64,000 bases of DNA from a virus, in IMG/VR virus record IMGVR_UViG_3300050120_000309, positions 1-64,000 of that record. One strand, 5' to 3'. The notes beneath the pieces were generated by a model. The model was not told where the DNA came from. It did not search any database and saw only the letters and a program-made list of their open reading frames with translations. The position numbers and the translations under genes are program-made. Positions 1 through 9,699 of this stretch are shown piece after piece (within the stretch, counting starts at the first letter, position 1; each line of letters opens with the position of its first letter).

Positions 1-1684
1 GCGTTGGGATCGGGAGTTGGTCGTTATAAGGAACGAGTGTCGTCAGGTTTGCATTCAATGTTCCCTGAATGCTGTGGTCACTTCCGAAATCAAATGAAGA
101 GGGTAGGATTTGCTGGAAGTAGACACCTTTGTTGTCGATGTTTGCAGGGCAATCCGTCAGCCGGGTGCTGCGAAGTTCACGCTTGAGACGAGAAATCGAT
201 AGCTCGAGCGGCTGAGCTGCGACATTCAGAAGCTGAGCATCGATGGTGTACTTCGCTTCGCGCACGCGGACATCATTTACGTCAAAGTAGTTCTTCATCT
301 CCTGAGTGAGGTAGGAGAGAAACTGAGGCTGCAGACTGGGGTCCGCGGCAGGAAACACGTTGACATTGAGCGATCCCTGAATGCCTTGATAACGCGCGAT
401 CAAGACAGCTAGGCCCACGGCCTGGCCTGTGACCAGTCCCCGGTTGTCGATCGATGCCGACAGATTGGAAGAAGTCCACTGCGCCAGTTGTGTGATGTCA
501 GTCTGAATGCCGGTGCTGAAGGTTGCCGTTGCGGTGAGCTGTACACTCGCTCCGGACTCAACAACGATTGCAGTGCTGGTTACGGCAATGCTGGTAACAG
601 CCGCCGGGATCACAGTGAACAGAATCTGGGCAACCTGGTGTCCACTAACCAGTGCGCTGATCGTTGCGGCGCCTGGGCTCAGGCAGGCAAACCCTCCGGC
701 TGAATTGACTGTACCGATAGCAGAGTTGCTGGAGATCCAGGTCGTCGTATCGTTGATGTTTACAGTCGATCCGTCGCTGAATGTCTGGATCAGATCAAGC
801 TGAACGCCACGTCCAACAACGCCCGCCATCTCGGGGATGATCGTGGTCGAAACCAGTGCTGGCACAACGAACGAACGAATGCCCTTGTAAGAACCAAAGG
901 TTGCGATGAGGGCGGTCGAACCTGCCAGGACGCCGGTGATGAGGCCTGACTCACTGACAGTAATGAGCCCGCTGGTGCCGGTCCAGGTCGTGTCTGCAGT
1001 TACATCAACACTGGTTCCATCATTGTATTCAGCGAATACTGTGAGCTGAGTTGTCTTTCCAACGGCGGCGGAAGCGACACCCTCTACCCGTAGTCCACGT
1101 AGCAGCGGCGCAACGGTCAGGGTGACCATAGCGCTGGCGGATGCGCTCGAAACACTGAGGACTGTTTGCCCGCTCCGGCCAAAGTACATCGAACCATTGG
1201 CATCGATGAACGAGGCTACTGCAGGGACCGAGGATGTGAAAGCCAACGGAAAGAGCGACTGACGATTGAGTGCCATCGTCGTCCCATTGTTCAGAGTGCC
1301 GGTGACCAAGGCCTGTGGCAGGATGGTCGAGAACGGCAAGGAAAGGGGGTTAGTGACAAACCCCAGGGTGGCAAGTGCCAGTGGTTGAACAACAACGGAT
1401 CCTGTTCCCGAGATGCTGCCAAGTGTTGCTGTGACGGACGCCGTTCCTCCATTGAGGGACTGGGAGGCAATAGCCGTTGTCGCTATTCCATTCGAGCCAA
1501 GAGCGATGAGCTTGACGCCCGTTGCTGCCTGCGAAGGGGACTGCGAGCCCTGACTCCAAACAACAGAGCTGGTGATGTCGACCGTCGTGGTGTCGTCGTA
1601 GGTGCCGGTCGCACGAAAGCTGACAGAGCTGCCCATGATAGGGGAGCTGAGGGCAGTGACTGCGATCGATACAAGATTCGGCAT
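1..1684 (-). CDS. Multi-domain Ig-like (Big_2) virion fibre protein, partial at 3' end
   Basis: An open frame begins at ATG 1684 and runs without a stop past the left window edge, so only the first 561 codons are seen. The protein is built of tandem bacterial Ig-like (Big_2) domains: repeats of the type 'ATGTYDDTTTVDIT..V.W' and 'ATFSTGIQTDITQLAQW' followed by 'G.vtG...G.a.ItA' recur about every 85-90 residues. It starts 2 nt after the stop of the baseplate J-like gene, so it is probably the last or next-to-last baseplate or fibre component and a candidate for host-surface binding. The function is inferred from the fold and position. No receptor-binding tip is visible inside the window. Confidence 0.7.
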   Translation of the reverse strand, partial: MPNLVSIAVTALSSPIMGSSVSFRATGTYDDTTTVDITSSVVWSQGSQSPSQAATGVKLIALGSNGIATTAIASQSLNGGTASVTATLGSISGTGSVVVQPLALATLGFVTNPLSLPFSTILPQALVTGTLNNGTTMALNRQSLFPLAFTSSVPAVASFIDANGSMYFGRSGQTVLSVSSASASAMVTLTVAPLLRGLRVEGVASAAVGKTTQLTVFAEYNDGTSVDVTADTTWTGTSGLITVSESGLITGVLAGSTALIATFGSYKGIRSFVVPALVSTTIIPEMAGVVGRGVQLDLIQTFSDGSTVNINDTTTWISSNSAIGTVNSAGGFACLSPGAATISALVSGHQVAQILFTVIPAAVTSIAVTSTAIVVESGASVQLTATATFSTGIQTDITQLAQWTSSNLSASIDNRGLVTGQAVGLAVLIARYQGIQGSLNVNVFPAADPSLQPQFLSYLTQEMKNYFDVNDVRVREAKYTIDAQLLNVAAQPLELSISRLKRELRSTRLTDCPANIDNKGVYFQQILPSSFDFGSDHSIQGTLNANLTTLVPYNDQLPIPT

Positions 1685-1686
1685 GA

Positions 1687-2889
1687 TTAGCTGGCGACGC
1701 TCAGGGCGATGGGGTTGGTGATGGAGTTCTCAACGATCAGCCGCTCCCCGGTCTGCGGGGTGTAGTCGGCGATCAGGTACCGGGAGTAACGGGTACCGTC
1801 TGCGCGCGATCGCCAGATGTAGATGTTGGCAAGAGGCTTGTTCGGCTGACCGATGTCAAGGATGTTCGGATCGGCATTGAGGACTGCACTCGCGATCTCG
1901 TTGATCACCAGTGTTCCGGTGAGGGTCAGGTTGTTGATGTACGTGGAAGCGGCCGACGTCGCGGCGGAGATCGCGCTCTGTTGCTGCCCGGGCGTCGAAC
2001 CGGCGACGAAGGTCAGGGTGGTGGCAAAGCTGATACCGACCAGATCCGGGGCAACGGCTAGTCCCACAAGCGGATAGGCGGTGACATTGCTCAACTGGGT
2101 CTGGCAAGCCTGCAGGAGGCCTGGGGAGGCTACCTGACTGACAGCGTAGATGTATGCCGTGTAGGTGCCGGCCTGGCGGAGGAACACAACGTCCTGAATA
2201 CCGGGAACAGTGAGAATGGCCAGCCGGAGGTCGCCTTCGGCCGCCCCACCCTTGGACTGAAGCTTCAGGTTGATCCGGTAGCGATAGCTATCGTCGTCCT
2301 CTTCGTCGCGTCCTTCGGTGATTCCATAATTATTGGTGACCAGCAGGGAACCAGTGCGGGAGTCGGTGTAGCCCCGGAAGCTGTGGTTGCTGAACACACC
2401 CCGTGGTGCATTTCCCGATGATCCGTCGAAGGAGCTGGTAGCGGCAAAGGGAACTGTGCTAGACGCGGCAGGAAGGGTCACCGACGAATCAAGGGTGTAG
2501 ACTGGACCGTTCGGATCAGATGTTGAGATCACAGTGCCGGCTGGGACAACGATGGACTTGCCATTGTTGATCTGGCCGAAGGTACCCTGCAGAACAAAGA
2601 AGTTGAAGTTGAAGTCGGCTACATCGGATGCTGCTGTAACTGCATCGAGCCGAGGCATGCCATAGATTTCGCCCAGGAAGTCGATGTTGTCCTTGGTGGC
2701 ATAGGGCAACAGTGTCTGGCCTAGCGAGCCGTACTGCCTACCTTCCGACAGGCCCATCTGGTCGCCAACAATATCAGCGAATGCACGAGCTTTGCCACCC
2801 GGACTAGTCTGGGTGATTCCTGTTTGCTGAAGGGCGGCAAGGTTCTGGGCCTGAAACGTACTGGAAGACTGTGGCTGCTGAATGGGCAT
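1687..2889 (-). CDS. Baseplate wedge protein, gpJ / Mu gp47 family
   Basis: 400 aa. The central part has the family signature of baseplate J proteins: a glycine-aspartate segment rich in acidic residues (ITEGRDEEDDDSYRYRI, about residues 200-216), then a helix and the 'AILTVPGIQDVVFL' strand where J proteins carry 'pGV..a.v'. Proteins of this family form the wedge that links the tail hub to the fibres. The ATG overlaps the stop of the preceding gene (TAATG), and the Ig-fibre gene follows at once, which is the usual order of wedge before fibre in contractile tails. The N-terminal 120 residues are less conserved. Confidence 0.8.
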   Translation of the reverse strand: MPIQQPQSSSTFQAQNLAALQQTGITQTSPGGKARAFADIVGDQMGLSEGRQYGSLGQTLLPYATKDNIDFLGEIYGMPRLDAVTAASDVADFNFNFFVLQGTFGQINNGKSIVVPAGTVISTSDPNGPVYTLDSSVTLPAASSTVPFAATSSFDGSSGNAPRGVFSNHSFRGYTDSRTGSLLVTNNYGITEGRDEEDDDSYRYRINLKLQSKGGAAEGDLRLAILTVPGIQDVVFLRQAGTYTAYIYAVSQVASPGLLQACQTQLSNVTAYPLVGLAVAPDLVGISFATTLTFVAGSTPGQQQSAISAATSAASTYINNLTLTGTLVINEIASAVLNADPNILDIGQPNKPLANIYIWRSRADGTRYSRYLIADYTPQTGERLIVENSITNPIALSVAS

Positions 2890-3242
2890 TAGAGGGTCAC
2901 GACAATGCTGGTGAGAAGGGTCTTGTTCAGGTAGATGTAGGCCTCGATCGAATTGCCGACTGCAAGAGTCTGAATGGTGAACGATCCGGCGGAGAGGAAT
3001 TGTCGAGTGAGACTGGAAGTAATGGCTCGCTGAATGCTTAGCTCAGTGTTGATATTGACTGGCATGCCGGGGAACACTTCAAGACCGGCGCCGATCGTGT
3101 AGAGCTTCCATCCGTCGACAGCCGCCTTGACGCGGCTAGCCACCATCGACTCGAGCTCTTCAACAGAGTTCAGGGTCGTAGCGAGGTCGCCGTTGCCATC
3201 GAGCAGTGTTCCGCCCATGGACATCCATCGAAGATCAGCCAT
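2889..3242 (-). CDS. Baseplate protein, Mu gp46 / gp25-like
   Basis: 117 aa from ATG 3242, chosen because 'MADLRWMS' begins a compact domain and an AGGAA lies upstream; the upstream alternative at 3278 only adds a basic leader. The sequence 'GDLATTLNSVEELESMV' followed by 'GWKLYTIGAGLEVFPGMP' fits the pattern of the Mu gp46/DUF2634 and gp25 families, small wedge proteins encoded directly before the J-like protein. The stop overlaps the J-like start. Assignment rests on position and a short pattern, so it is moderate. Confidence 0.55.
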   Translation of the reverse strand: MADLRWMSMGGTLLDGNGDLATTLNSVEELESMVASRVKAAVDGWKLYTIGAGLEVFPGMPVNINTELSIQRAITSSLTRQFLSAGSFTIQTLAVGNSIEAYIYLNKTLLTSIVVTL

Positions 3243-3317
3243 AAAAGGGTGTTCCTGTCGAAAAGCGCTAATCTCCATCGCAAAACACCCTCTTTCAGGG
3301 GGTTTCGTCGAAGAACA

Positions 3318-3713
3318 CTAAGCCAGGTCGGAGTATTGAAGGAGGGAAGACTCACAATCCGAGATGCCCTGGCTGGAGCGGAGGAGCTCCGGTGTGGATT
3401 GGACCAGGGTGGGGATTGGAGTAGGCGTTGTGGAGGCAACGCAGCTGGTGAGGAGAGGATTGAGTCGCCAATAACCGCCACCGATGGCGATCTGGTCTGG
3501 CATAGCGGAGAGACTGATCTTGCCGGCCAGCATGATGCCGAAGTCCGCACTCACATTGATGACATTGTTCTTGTCACCAACCAGAATGATGCTATCTTCA
3601 CTGATCACGAGATACGGCTGGCCCTGGTAGGCGTCGCCGGCGTAGAGAACCTTAGGCTGATTGAGAGCCTTGGCTACATTCTCGAGATCAAGTACCGGAG
3701 GGGTGGCTGACAT
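3318..3713 (-). CDS. Small baseplate-region protein, unknown
   Basis: 131 aa, beta-rich in the first 80 residues ('VLYAGDAYQGQPYLVISEDSIILVG') with a threonine- and proline-rich linker and a short C-terminal helix. No family is recognised. It lies between the hub and the gp46-like gene, where spike or LysM-type baseplate accessory proteins are normally encoded, so a baseplate role is inferred from position only. Its ATG overlaps the stop of the 28-aa frame upstream (TAATG). Confidence 0.55.
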   Translation of the reverse strand: MSATPPVLDLENVAKALNQPKVLYAGDAYQGQPYLVISEDSIILVGDKNNVINVSADFGIMLAGKISLSAMPDQIAIGGGYWRLNPLLTSCVASTTPTPIPTLVQSTPELLRSSQGISDCESSLLQYSDLA

Positions 3714-3799
3714 TAGATGAGGTCGTGATCCTTGATGTCAACGGTGTCGACAACTCGGCCGAAGTCGGTGTCTTTGATGAGTACTTCCCATTTCTTCAT
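3713..3799 (-). CDS. Very small ORF (28 aa) between baseplate genes
   Basis: Starts at ATG 3799, 1 nt after the stop of the 215-aa gene, and ends by overlapping the next start codon (TAATG). The product begins MKKWEVLIKDTD and is rich in acidic residues. The tight coupling on both sides and the absence of another frame in the gap support translation, but 28 residues carry no recognisable fold. Confidence 0.45.
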   Translation of the reverse strand: MKKWEVLIKDTDFGRVVDTVDIKDHDLI

Positions 3800-3800
3800 G

Positions 3801-4448
3801 TTAGGTCCCTGCTGGAGCGAGATCCTGATCGACGGGAACGCGCGGAAAAGTAGAGTGAAAGTTGACCTTATGGACAGTGCCGGGTACGTTGATGGCGATA
3901 CTGTTGCCGGTCGAATCTGAGACGACCTGCTGTTGCTTGACCAGGAGAACTTCGACCTGATCACCTTCCATCATGGCGCCCTTCTGGAAGTACTGGGCCT
4001 CTGAGTCTCTGGGTGCAACCGGGAATGGTTGGCACGATATCCAATCGGTCGAGAAGGCGGGATCCAGAAGTCCTGGTGAAACCACAGCTCCAGTTACCGG
4101 ATCGACCTTGGGCGGGTTGTCCTTGATGGAAGCAGTCCAGACCAGGATGGAGTTGGTCGCGGTGTCGTATACGGGATTCACGAGAGGCTGAGTGCCGTCG
4201 TCGACCTGGCCGCTAACCCCAGTCAGTACAACGAGATCAAGGGAGCTGCTATCAGCTCCGTTGTTATCCAGGGATTGTTTGAGGGATACCGCGGAGCGGC
4301 GGGGGCAGCCCACACGACCATCCTCTGTCTGTGCAATCCGCTGGTTCTGGCAAACAGAACAAGGGCTCACGATGCCCTGAAAGGACTGTGGCGCAGAGTT
4401 CGCCCGGTACTGCTGGGCGATCGAGATGGACTGATCGGTAGGTCTCAT
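3801..4448 (-). CDS. Baseplate-region protein with N-terminal zinc knuckle, unknown function
   Basis: 215 aa. Residues about 30-50 contain CSVC, then a second cysteine in GCPRR, a possible metal-binding knuckle; the rest is predicted beta structure ('DLVVLTGVSGQVDDGTQPLV'). It follows the hub gene and precedes small baseplate genes. The start ATG lies only 6 nt from the late-promoter-like element at 4455-4466, so a transcript from that element would have almost no leader, and no Shine-Dalgarno site is visible. No family is recognised. Confidence 0.6.
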   Translation of the reverse strand: MRPTDQSISIAQQYRANSAPQSFQGIVSPCSVCQNQRIAQTEDGRVGCPRRSAVSLKQSLDNNGADSSSLDLVVLTGVSGQVDDGTQPLVNPVYDTATNSILVWTASIKDNPPKVDPVTGAVVSPGLLDPAFSTDWISCQPFPVAPRDSEAQYFQKGAMMEGDQVEVLLVKQQQVVSDSTGNSIAINVPGTVHKVNFHSTFPRVPVDQDLAPAGT

Positions 4449-4454
4449 GTCTGT

Positions 4455-4466
4455 CTAGTATAGGAA
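4455..4466 (-). promoter_or_regulatory. Late-promoter-like element, copy 1
   Basis: Plus strand CTGTCTAGTATAGGAA (core from 4455); on the transcribed strand TTCCTATACTAG, containing a TATACT -10-like hexamer. A TTGGCC hexamer lies 16 nt upstream. It is one of six near-identical copies, each ahead of a gene block, and here sits directly at the ATG of the 215-aa gene. Confidence 0.6.
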
Positions 4467-4486
4467 CGCAGTGCCACCGGCCAAAG

Positions 4487-7400
4487 CTACTTGACCGGTG
4501 AGGTGACGGGTAGGGTATTGCTCGGTGCGCCCTTGAAGAAGCGGTAGTCGTCGATAAGGGGATAGATGTTGTCTGCCTTGAACTCCTGGAACGAGTTCTG
4601 GATGTTCTGCCAGAAGTCACTGATCTGATAGCCTTCGAGTCCGCCCATCCAAGGACGTCCCCAGCGCGAGACCGGCATGATCTCCACCAGGTTGGAGGTT
4701 TGGCTCTTGTAGCCGGTGTAAATGATGCCGCCCATGATGGCCACACCAATGAGGGACTCGAGCACCCACTCCGGAGGCCCGCCGATAAGAGCAGCTCCTA
4801 CAGCAGCTGTGGTCGCCACGGCAGCTCCGCCAACCCCTGCCGCTATCTTGGTCGAGGTGTTGGAATGAACAATGGCCTGTCCCAGACCTGTCAAGTTACC
4901 GAGGCTTTTGCCCATGACCATGCAGAACATACGAGAGATGTTGGCGGTTGCCGCCTCATTCACAGTCGTAATGGCGCGGGGATAAACCGTGGTGGTACAG
5001 CCCGTCTCTTGGTTGAAGCTATGGAGAACATGATCGACTTCGACGATGCCGACAATGGCAGTCGAGGGGTCGAGCATGATGAGTGCATGACCTGGCTCGA
5101 TTTCAGGTGTCCCACGGAGGATGATCTCTCCCTCGTACATCTTGCCGAGCTCTTCCTTGAGAAAGCTTTGCTGAATCGCCTTGCACAAGTGATCGTATGG
5201 TTCGATGTTGGCTTCAGCATCGATAAGAAGATCTGTGACGTCGAGGATCCTGGTGTAGTGGGAAGGGATATTTCCATTGGCTGACGCAGTGTGCGCGCCA
5301 ACCCGGACAGCGTTGTAGATCTTGTCATTCACACGCATGCTGTTGTGAATGATCGACTGATGATCGATAAAGTGATGCATCCGCACAGGCTTCAAACGAT
5401 CGTCTGACGAAGGGTTCTGCATCTCAAGATACTTTAGCCAGAGCTGACGAACGGCGATGATCTCATTGCGAGCTGCACGCGTCCTGGAGTTCTGCGACGG
5501 ACTGTCAATATCATTGACGAATGTACCCAGCAACTGATCGGCATAGTTGAGGAAAGCCGGCGTCGACTGGAACGCCGCTAGGCCGACGAACTGTTGGACC
5601 TCTGTGTTGAGGCTGTCGAGCGCGGCGTAGAACTGTGCTGGTCCCGTAGGTACTGGCCAGCTGAGAGAAGCACCCTGATCCGTCTTGATCGCGGCAAACA
5701 TAGCAGCCCAGGCTGTAGCGCCCTGGGTATTCCACCACTGAGTGAACTGTGCATCACTGGTCAAAGAGGCATGATAGCGCTCTGCGTCCCCGATCATGGG
5801 CAGGCGGGCGAAATACCAGTCAAGTGGATGAGCTACAACCAGAGTCGCATCCGCCGAGAAAGGGAAGCCATACTGCTTCACAAGAACCTGATACTCCGGG
5901 TAGCGGCGAGAGATGTCCCTGATGATCTCCCAGATGGTCTTGGTCGAATTATCGGGGATCTTGTAGTCGAACTGGTAGTAGAGATCGGTCGTCGATTCAT
6001 CATAGAAGTCGCGCGTGAGGCGCTGCTTCGATGCGTCTCCAAGGTGGTTGATGACGTGATTGATGAGAATGTTCTCGCCGCTGCGGTCGTAGCTGGCCAC
6101 CATCGCAGCACCGATTCTGGAGACTTCATTGGTCGATGAGGAAGAGAACTCTCCGATCATCTTGCCGGCACGGTTTTCCCAGGTCAGTCCCGTAATGAGT
6201 GGATCTGACAGAGCCGCGAGCTTGAAACTCCCAAAGTGCTTGGCATTGTCCATTTTCAACATGGATTCAACAACACTGGCAACGTCAGCTGAGTCATGCC
6301 ACGGCTGCCATCCTCCCCGCTTCTTACCTGCAACCGCTTTCTGGTCTTTGGTCGGCAGCTCACACAGTTCAGCGAGGTAGCTTTCGGCCTCAATAGTCAG
6401 GATGTCATCACCTTCTACGGTTTCGACACGACCGGTGAACACTGGAGTAAGAAGATCAGGATTGTTGGAGTATCCCATCCGAATTTGGATCTTCGTGCCA
6501 GGCTGCAGGACCGCGTACTGCAGAGGTACGCGCTCTACCTTACCCGGTACGACACCGTCGCGGAGGTCGTAGCCGAGCAACTGCTGTACTTGATAAGCCT
6601 GACCACTGATGGTGCGACCTCCGACTAGGGCTGCATTGGGGTCTCCTCCTGAAACAGGGCCGGCACCAGACGCAGGTGTAGTTGAGAAGAACTCCCGCTT
6701 GTAGAGCTCCAGCTCGTACTTACCCTGGGAAGTGTTGTCGAAGAGTTTGTGCTGGAGGATGTTGGCGACGTTTGTGATTGTTATGCGCGCCAGATCCGGT
6801 TTGTCCTTGTACTTCATGACTTCAATGTCAAGCACCGAAGCATAAGAGTAGAAGTTGTCGAAGCCTTGGATCCAGCCCGGGGAGGCGTCCTCAAGCAGGA
6901 AGAGTTTGTAGGTCGGAAAGGCCTCAGCCATGCTGTAGCCTGGGATATTCGTCATCCGAACGAGACTGTTCGTGTCGGCATTCTGCCCAACGTACTCGCT
7001 CTCGGTGATGGCAATGTCGTACGAGTCTGGACGCACTGGGGTATTGACTGCAGCGGCGGTCTGAGTTGCAGCAGTGACCACCTGATCGAGACTCGAACGT
7101 ACATGAGCCATGTACTCATCGTTGTGATTGACGAAGTAGTAGCCAGGATTGAAGTCCGCTCCATTGACGGTCAGAGTATCCAGGCCCATGTCTTTATAAG
7201 CGCCATGTCCGGCATTGACGGAATCTAGCCCTGGCCCTTGTGGAGAGACAGCAGTCGTAAACTGAGCAGAGAACCTTGGGCTGTTCGCCAGGGTGTTGAT
7301 ATCCGTGGCGAAGTTGGCGTCATAGGAAGACAGCAGGGGAAAGATTGCGTCATAGACAGACTGAATGACCGCCTTTCGGGAGGGCACGTTGGTCAGACCT

Positions 7401-9697
7401 TGCGCTGTGTTGTCAGCAGCTGTCAGCCCGAAATCCAATCCCCAGTTTGAATTCGTCTCCACCAGGGCCTGGAGTAGAAACGCATCTCCATAGGTGAAGG
7501 TTCCGCTCTTGAGCATCGGCTGGAGGCGCTTGAGCATCGAGGGGTAACCGGCGGCTACTCCATTGGTGGCAAAGGGTGTCAGCATCGTCGTAACCTGCGC
7601 CGGCTTAGCGTCACAGGAACCTGTAGCTGAGAGGCCAGTGAAATCAACGGCCGTCACCTTCCCAAGCTTCTGAAGGAAACCGGCGAGAACAGGATAGCTG
7701 TAGGCAGCTCGACCTGCGGAGAACGACGACAACTCCGTGATGGTATTGGCTTCATCAGGAGTAAGGCTGGAGAGAGCTCCCGAACTGACAAGGGCGGCCG
7801 CCTGGATCACCGAAGCTGAATCCAGGGATCGGATCTTGAATGGAGACGAGACCTCAAAGATGTTCTCGTACTGAGAACCAGTAACTTCGCACATCACGGT
7901 GTCGGATGTGTTCCCAAGAGTCTGAGCACTGATGCGGTCGATCATCACACCACGAAGGCCCAGCATATTGAAGACCTTGTTCTCGAGGTAGAACGCCTGC
8001 ATCCTGTGAATGCTCGATACCGCGCGCCAGGTGTTTCTGAACTTCAGGTATTGTGCTTCGAGATACTCTGAGGCACCAGAGATTGCCCGAATTCCAGGGT
8101 GGCTCGGTTCAATATCTTCGGAAGCCCGCTCACCCTTCGACAGGAATCCAAGGGAGAACTTCGCGCTCGTACTTCCAATGTGCTGATAGGTCGGGTACTG
8201 GTATCCGGCGAGAGGGATCTGGGCCAGGTTATTGGTGAACAGGATCGAGAACGTCGTCGGGACCATGTCATAGTTGTGCTCGAGATCACCATGATTGGTG
8301 TCTGAGAAGGTCAGTTCCTGCTCTTGATAGAAGAAGGCAACGTCATTGACTGCATGGTCATAAGACCAGCCCTCCTCGATGAGCTTGAGAACGTGCGCAC
8401 TCTGTTCGGCGGTGAGGCTATCGCCCGGAGCCGAACCTGTTGTGTCAGCAATGGGAGTAAGAGCGGCAGGTTTAGCAGCAGTTGGTGGAGACGCTACGAG
8501 GACTGCAGGAATCTTGGACTTCTTGCCACCAGCCGCAGGATTCGAATACTGAGGGGCATACAGAGCAATGCCCTTTGCGTAGTCCGGTTCAGGACCCTCG
8601 TAGTAGCCCTTGCTCTTGAGCGCAGCTGCCAGGCCGGCAGCGGTCTTCGGGGTTGCAGCAATGACGGTGCCGTAGCGCTTTCCGGTCATAAGGCTGCCGT
8701 AATAGACACCAAAGTCTGCGATGGTGGCGAACGGCCGGTAGATCTTTGTCCCGGGCCAGCGTACTCCTCCCAGGTTGTTGAGGGTGCGGGCTCCGCGGTT
8801 GGTGAAACCCTGAGTCTCAAATGCCCATTGGCCAAAGATCAATTCAGCAGGGAGGCCTGTCTTCTGGGAAGCAGTCGCTGCCGCGGCGCGCGCGGCGGCC
8901 GCAATCGAAGATGAGTTAGCATTCGCTGCAATTTGTGGGACAACAGTGTTTTGAACAGCACTGGCGACAGCTGCCGTGGCAGCAGCGGAGACACCTGTTG
9001 CCACCATCGTACCGATCTTCTGGGTCTGGTACTGACGGTAGCGTAGCTTCACTGTGCCGTCGATCTGGTCACGCCAGTTGAGGAGTGGAGATCCGTCGTA
9101 TGACGACTCCGGCCCGCCATCCAGATTCTTCTGCTGCCATGAAGCGATGTATTGCTGGAAGGGAGCGCACAGATAGGCGTCTGTCGACTGTCCCTTGTCC
9201 CCGATGTAACCAAAGTCCGAGGAGTAGGGGAAGTAGTTGAACAGCGTCATCGTCAGATCGACATCGAGGACATCAATCAGGTCTGAATTGGTCTTGACAG
9301 ATAGCTGCCGCAGGCCGAATCCCATGCGGGAATTAGTCATGGACGAATCCTGCTCCGCAAGAGCCTGGCGGATGAATCCGTTCTCTACCTCAACGAAGGG
9401 CGCTGCGTGAAACATGGCCAGGATGGCACGGAGATCCTCCCACTGTTTGTAGCGTCCATCCTCAGTTGAAGCAGTGTCATCGATCATGACCTTGAAGGCC
9501 ACACTGACATCCCATCGAGACTGACCAGTCTTCTTGATCATGTCGTTGCGGCCACGTAGGGTCGTCAAACGGTCGTTGTTGACCAGCTTGTCGGACTTGA
9601 TGTCGGTCGGTGGAACGGACAGGACGATGTGTCCAATCCGGAAGTAGCCGGCCTGAGTGGGGTTGTTCTTCTCGTACTCGCTGAATGTGATCGACAC
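4487..9697 (-). CDS. Tail/baseplate hub protein with embedded GH73-type peptidoglycan hydrolase
   Basis: 1736 aa, very large for a hub. Residues about 281-384 form a glucosaminidase (GH73) domain: 'GLPAELIFGQWAFETQGF' with the expected catalytic Glu at about 294, then 'NNLGGVRWPG' and a C-terminal 'GYYEGPEPDYAKGI' matching the family's 'GYa..p.Y'. About residues 1040-1120 resemble gpD/gp27-type hubs ('GTKIQIRMGYSN' followed by 'TGRVETVEG'). Near the C-terminus are glycine-rich hydrophobic segments ('AVATTAAVGAALIGG', 'VAIMGGIIYTGY'). It probably punctures and locally digests peptidoglycan during DNA entry. It follows the two giant virion genes and precedes wedge genes, as expected for a hub. 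Confidence 0.75.
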   Translation of the reverse strand: MSITFSEYEKNNPTQAGYFRIGHIVLSVPPTDIKSDKLVNNDRLTTLRGRNDMIKKTGQSRWDVSVAFKVMIDDTASTEDGRYKQWEDLRAILAMFHAAPFVEVENGFIRQALAEQDSSMTNSRMGFGLRQLSVKTNSDLIDVLDVDLTMTLFNYFPYSSDFGYIGDKGQSTDAYLCAPFQQYIASWQQKNLDGGPESSYDGSPLLNWRDQIDGTVKLRYRQYQTQKIGTMVATGVSAAATAAVASAVQNTVVPQIAANANSSSIAAAARAAAATASQKTGLPAELIFGQWAFETQGFTNRGARTLNNLGGVRWPGTKIYRPFATIADFGVYYGSLMTGKRYGTVIAATPKTAAGLAAALKSKGYYEGPEPDYAKGIALYAPQYSNPAAGGKKSKIPAVLVASPPTAAKPAALTPIADTTGSAPGDSLTAEQSAHVLKLIEEGWSYDHAVNDVAFFYQEQELTFSDTNHGDLEHNYDMVPTTFSILFTNNLAQIPLAGYQYPTYQHIGSTSAKFSLGFLSKGERASEDIEPSHPGIRAISGASEYLEAQYLKFRNTWRAVSSIHRMQAFYLENKVFNMLGLRGVMIDRISAQTLGNTSDTVMCEVTGSQYENIFEVSSPFKIRSLDSASVIQAAALVSSGALSSLTPDEANTITELSSFSAGRAAYSYPVLAGFLQKLGKVTAVDFTGLSATGSCDAKPAQVTTMLTPFATNGVAAGYPSMLKRLQPMLKSGTFTYGDAFLLQALVETNSNWGLDFGLTAADNTAQGLTNVPSRKAVIQSVYDAIFPLLSSYDANFATDINTLANSPRFSAQFTTAVSPQGPGLDSVNAGHGAYKDMGLDTLTVNGADFNPGYYFVNHNDEYMAHVRSSLDQVVTAATQTAAAVNTPVRPDSYDIAITESEYVGQNADTNSLVRMTNIPGYSMAEAFPTYKLFLLEDASPGWIQGFDNFYSYASVLDIEVMKYKDKPDLARITITNVANILQHKLFDNTSQGKYELELYKREFFSTTPASGAGPVSGGDPNAALVGGRTISGQAYQVQQLLGYDLRDGVVPGKVERVPLQYAVLQPGTKIQIRMGYSNNPDLLTPVFTGRVETVEGDDILTIEAESYLAELCELPTKDQKAVAGKKRGGWQPWHDSADVASVVESMLKMDNAKHFGSFKLAALSDPLITGLTWENRAGKMIGEFSSSSTNEVSRIGAAMVASYDRSGENILINHVINHLGDASKQRLTRDFYDESTTDLYYQFDYKIPDNSTKTIWEIIRDISRRYPEYQVLVKQYGFPFSADATLVVAHPLDWYFARLPMIGDAERYHASLTSDAQFTQWWNTQGATAWAAMFAAIKTDQGASLSWPVPTGPAQFYAALDSLNTEVQQFVGLAAFQSTPAFLNYADQLLGTFVNDIDSPSQNSRTRAARNEIIAVRQLWLKYLEMQNPSSDDRLKPVRMHHFIDHQSIIHNSMRVNDKIYNAVRVGAHTASANGNIPSHYTRILDVTDLLIDAEANIEPYDHLCKAIQQSFLKEELGKMYEGEIILRGTPEIEPGHALIMLDPSTAIVGIVEVDHVLHSFNQETGCTTTVYPRAITTVNEAATANISRMFCMVMGKSLGNLTGLGQAIVHSNTSTKIAAGVGGAAVATTAAVGAALIGGPPEWVLESLIGVAIMGGIIYTGYKSQTSNLVEIMPVSRWGRPWMGGLEGYQISDFWQNIQNSFQEFKADNIYPLIDDYRFFKGAPSNTLPVTSPVK

Positions 9698-9699
9698 TA

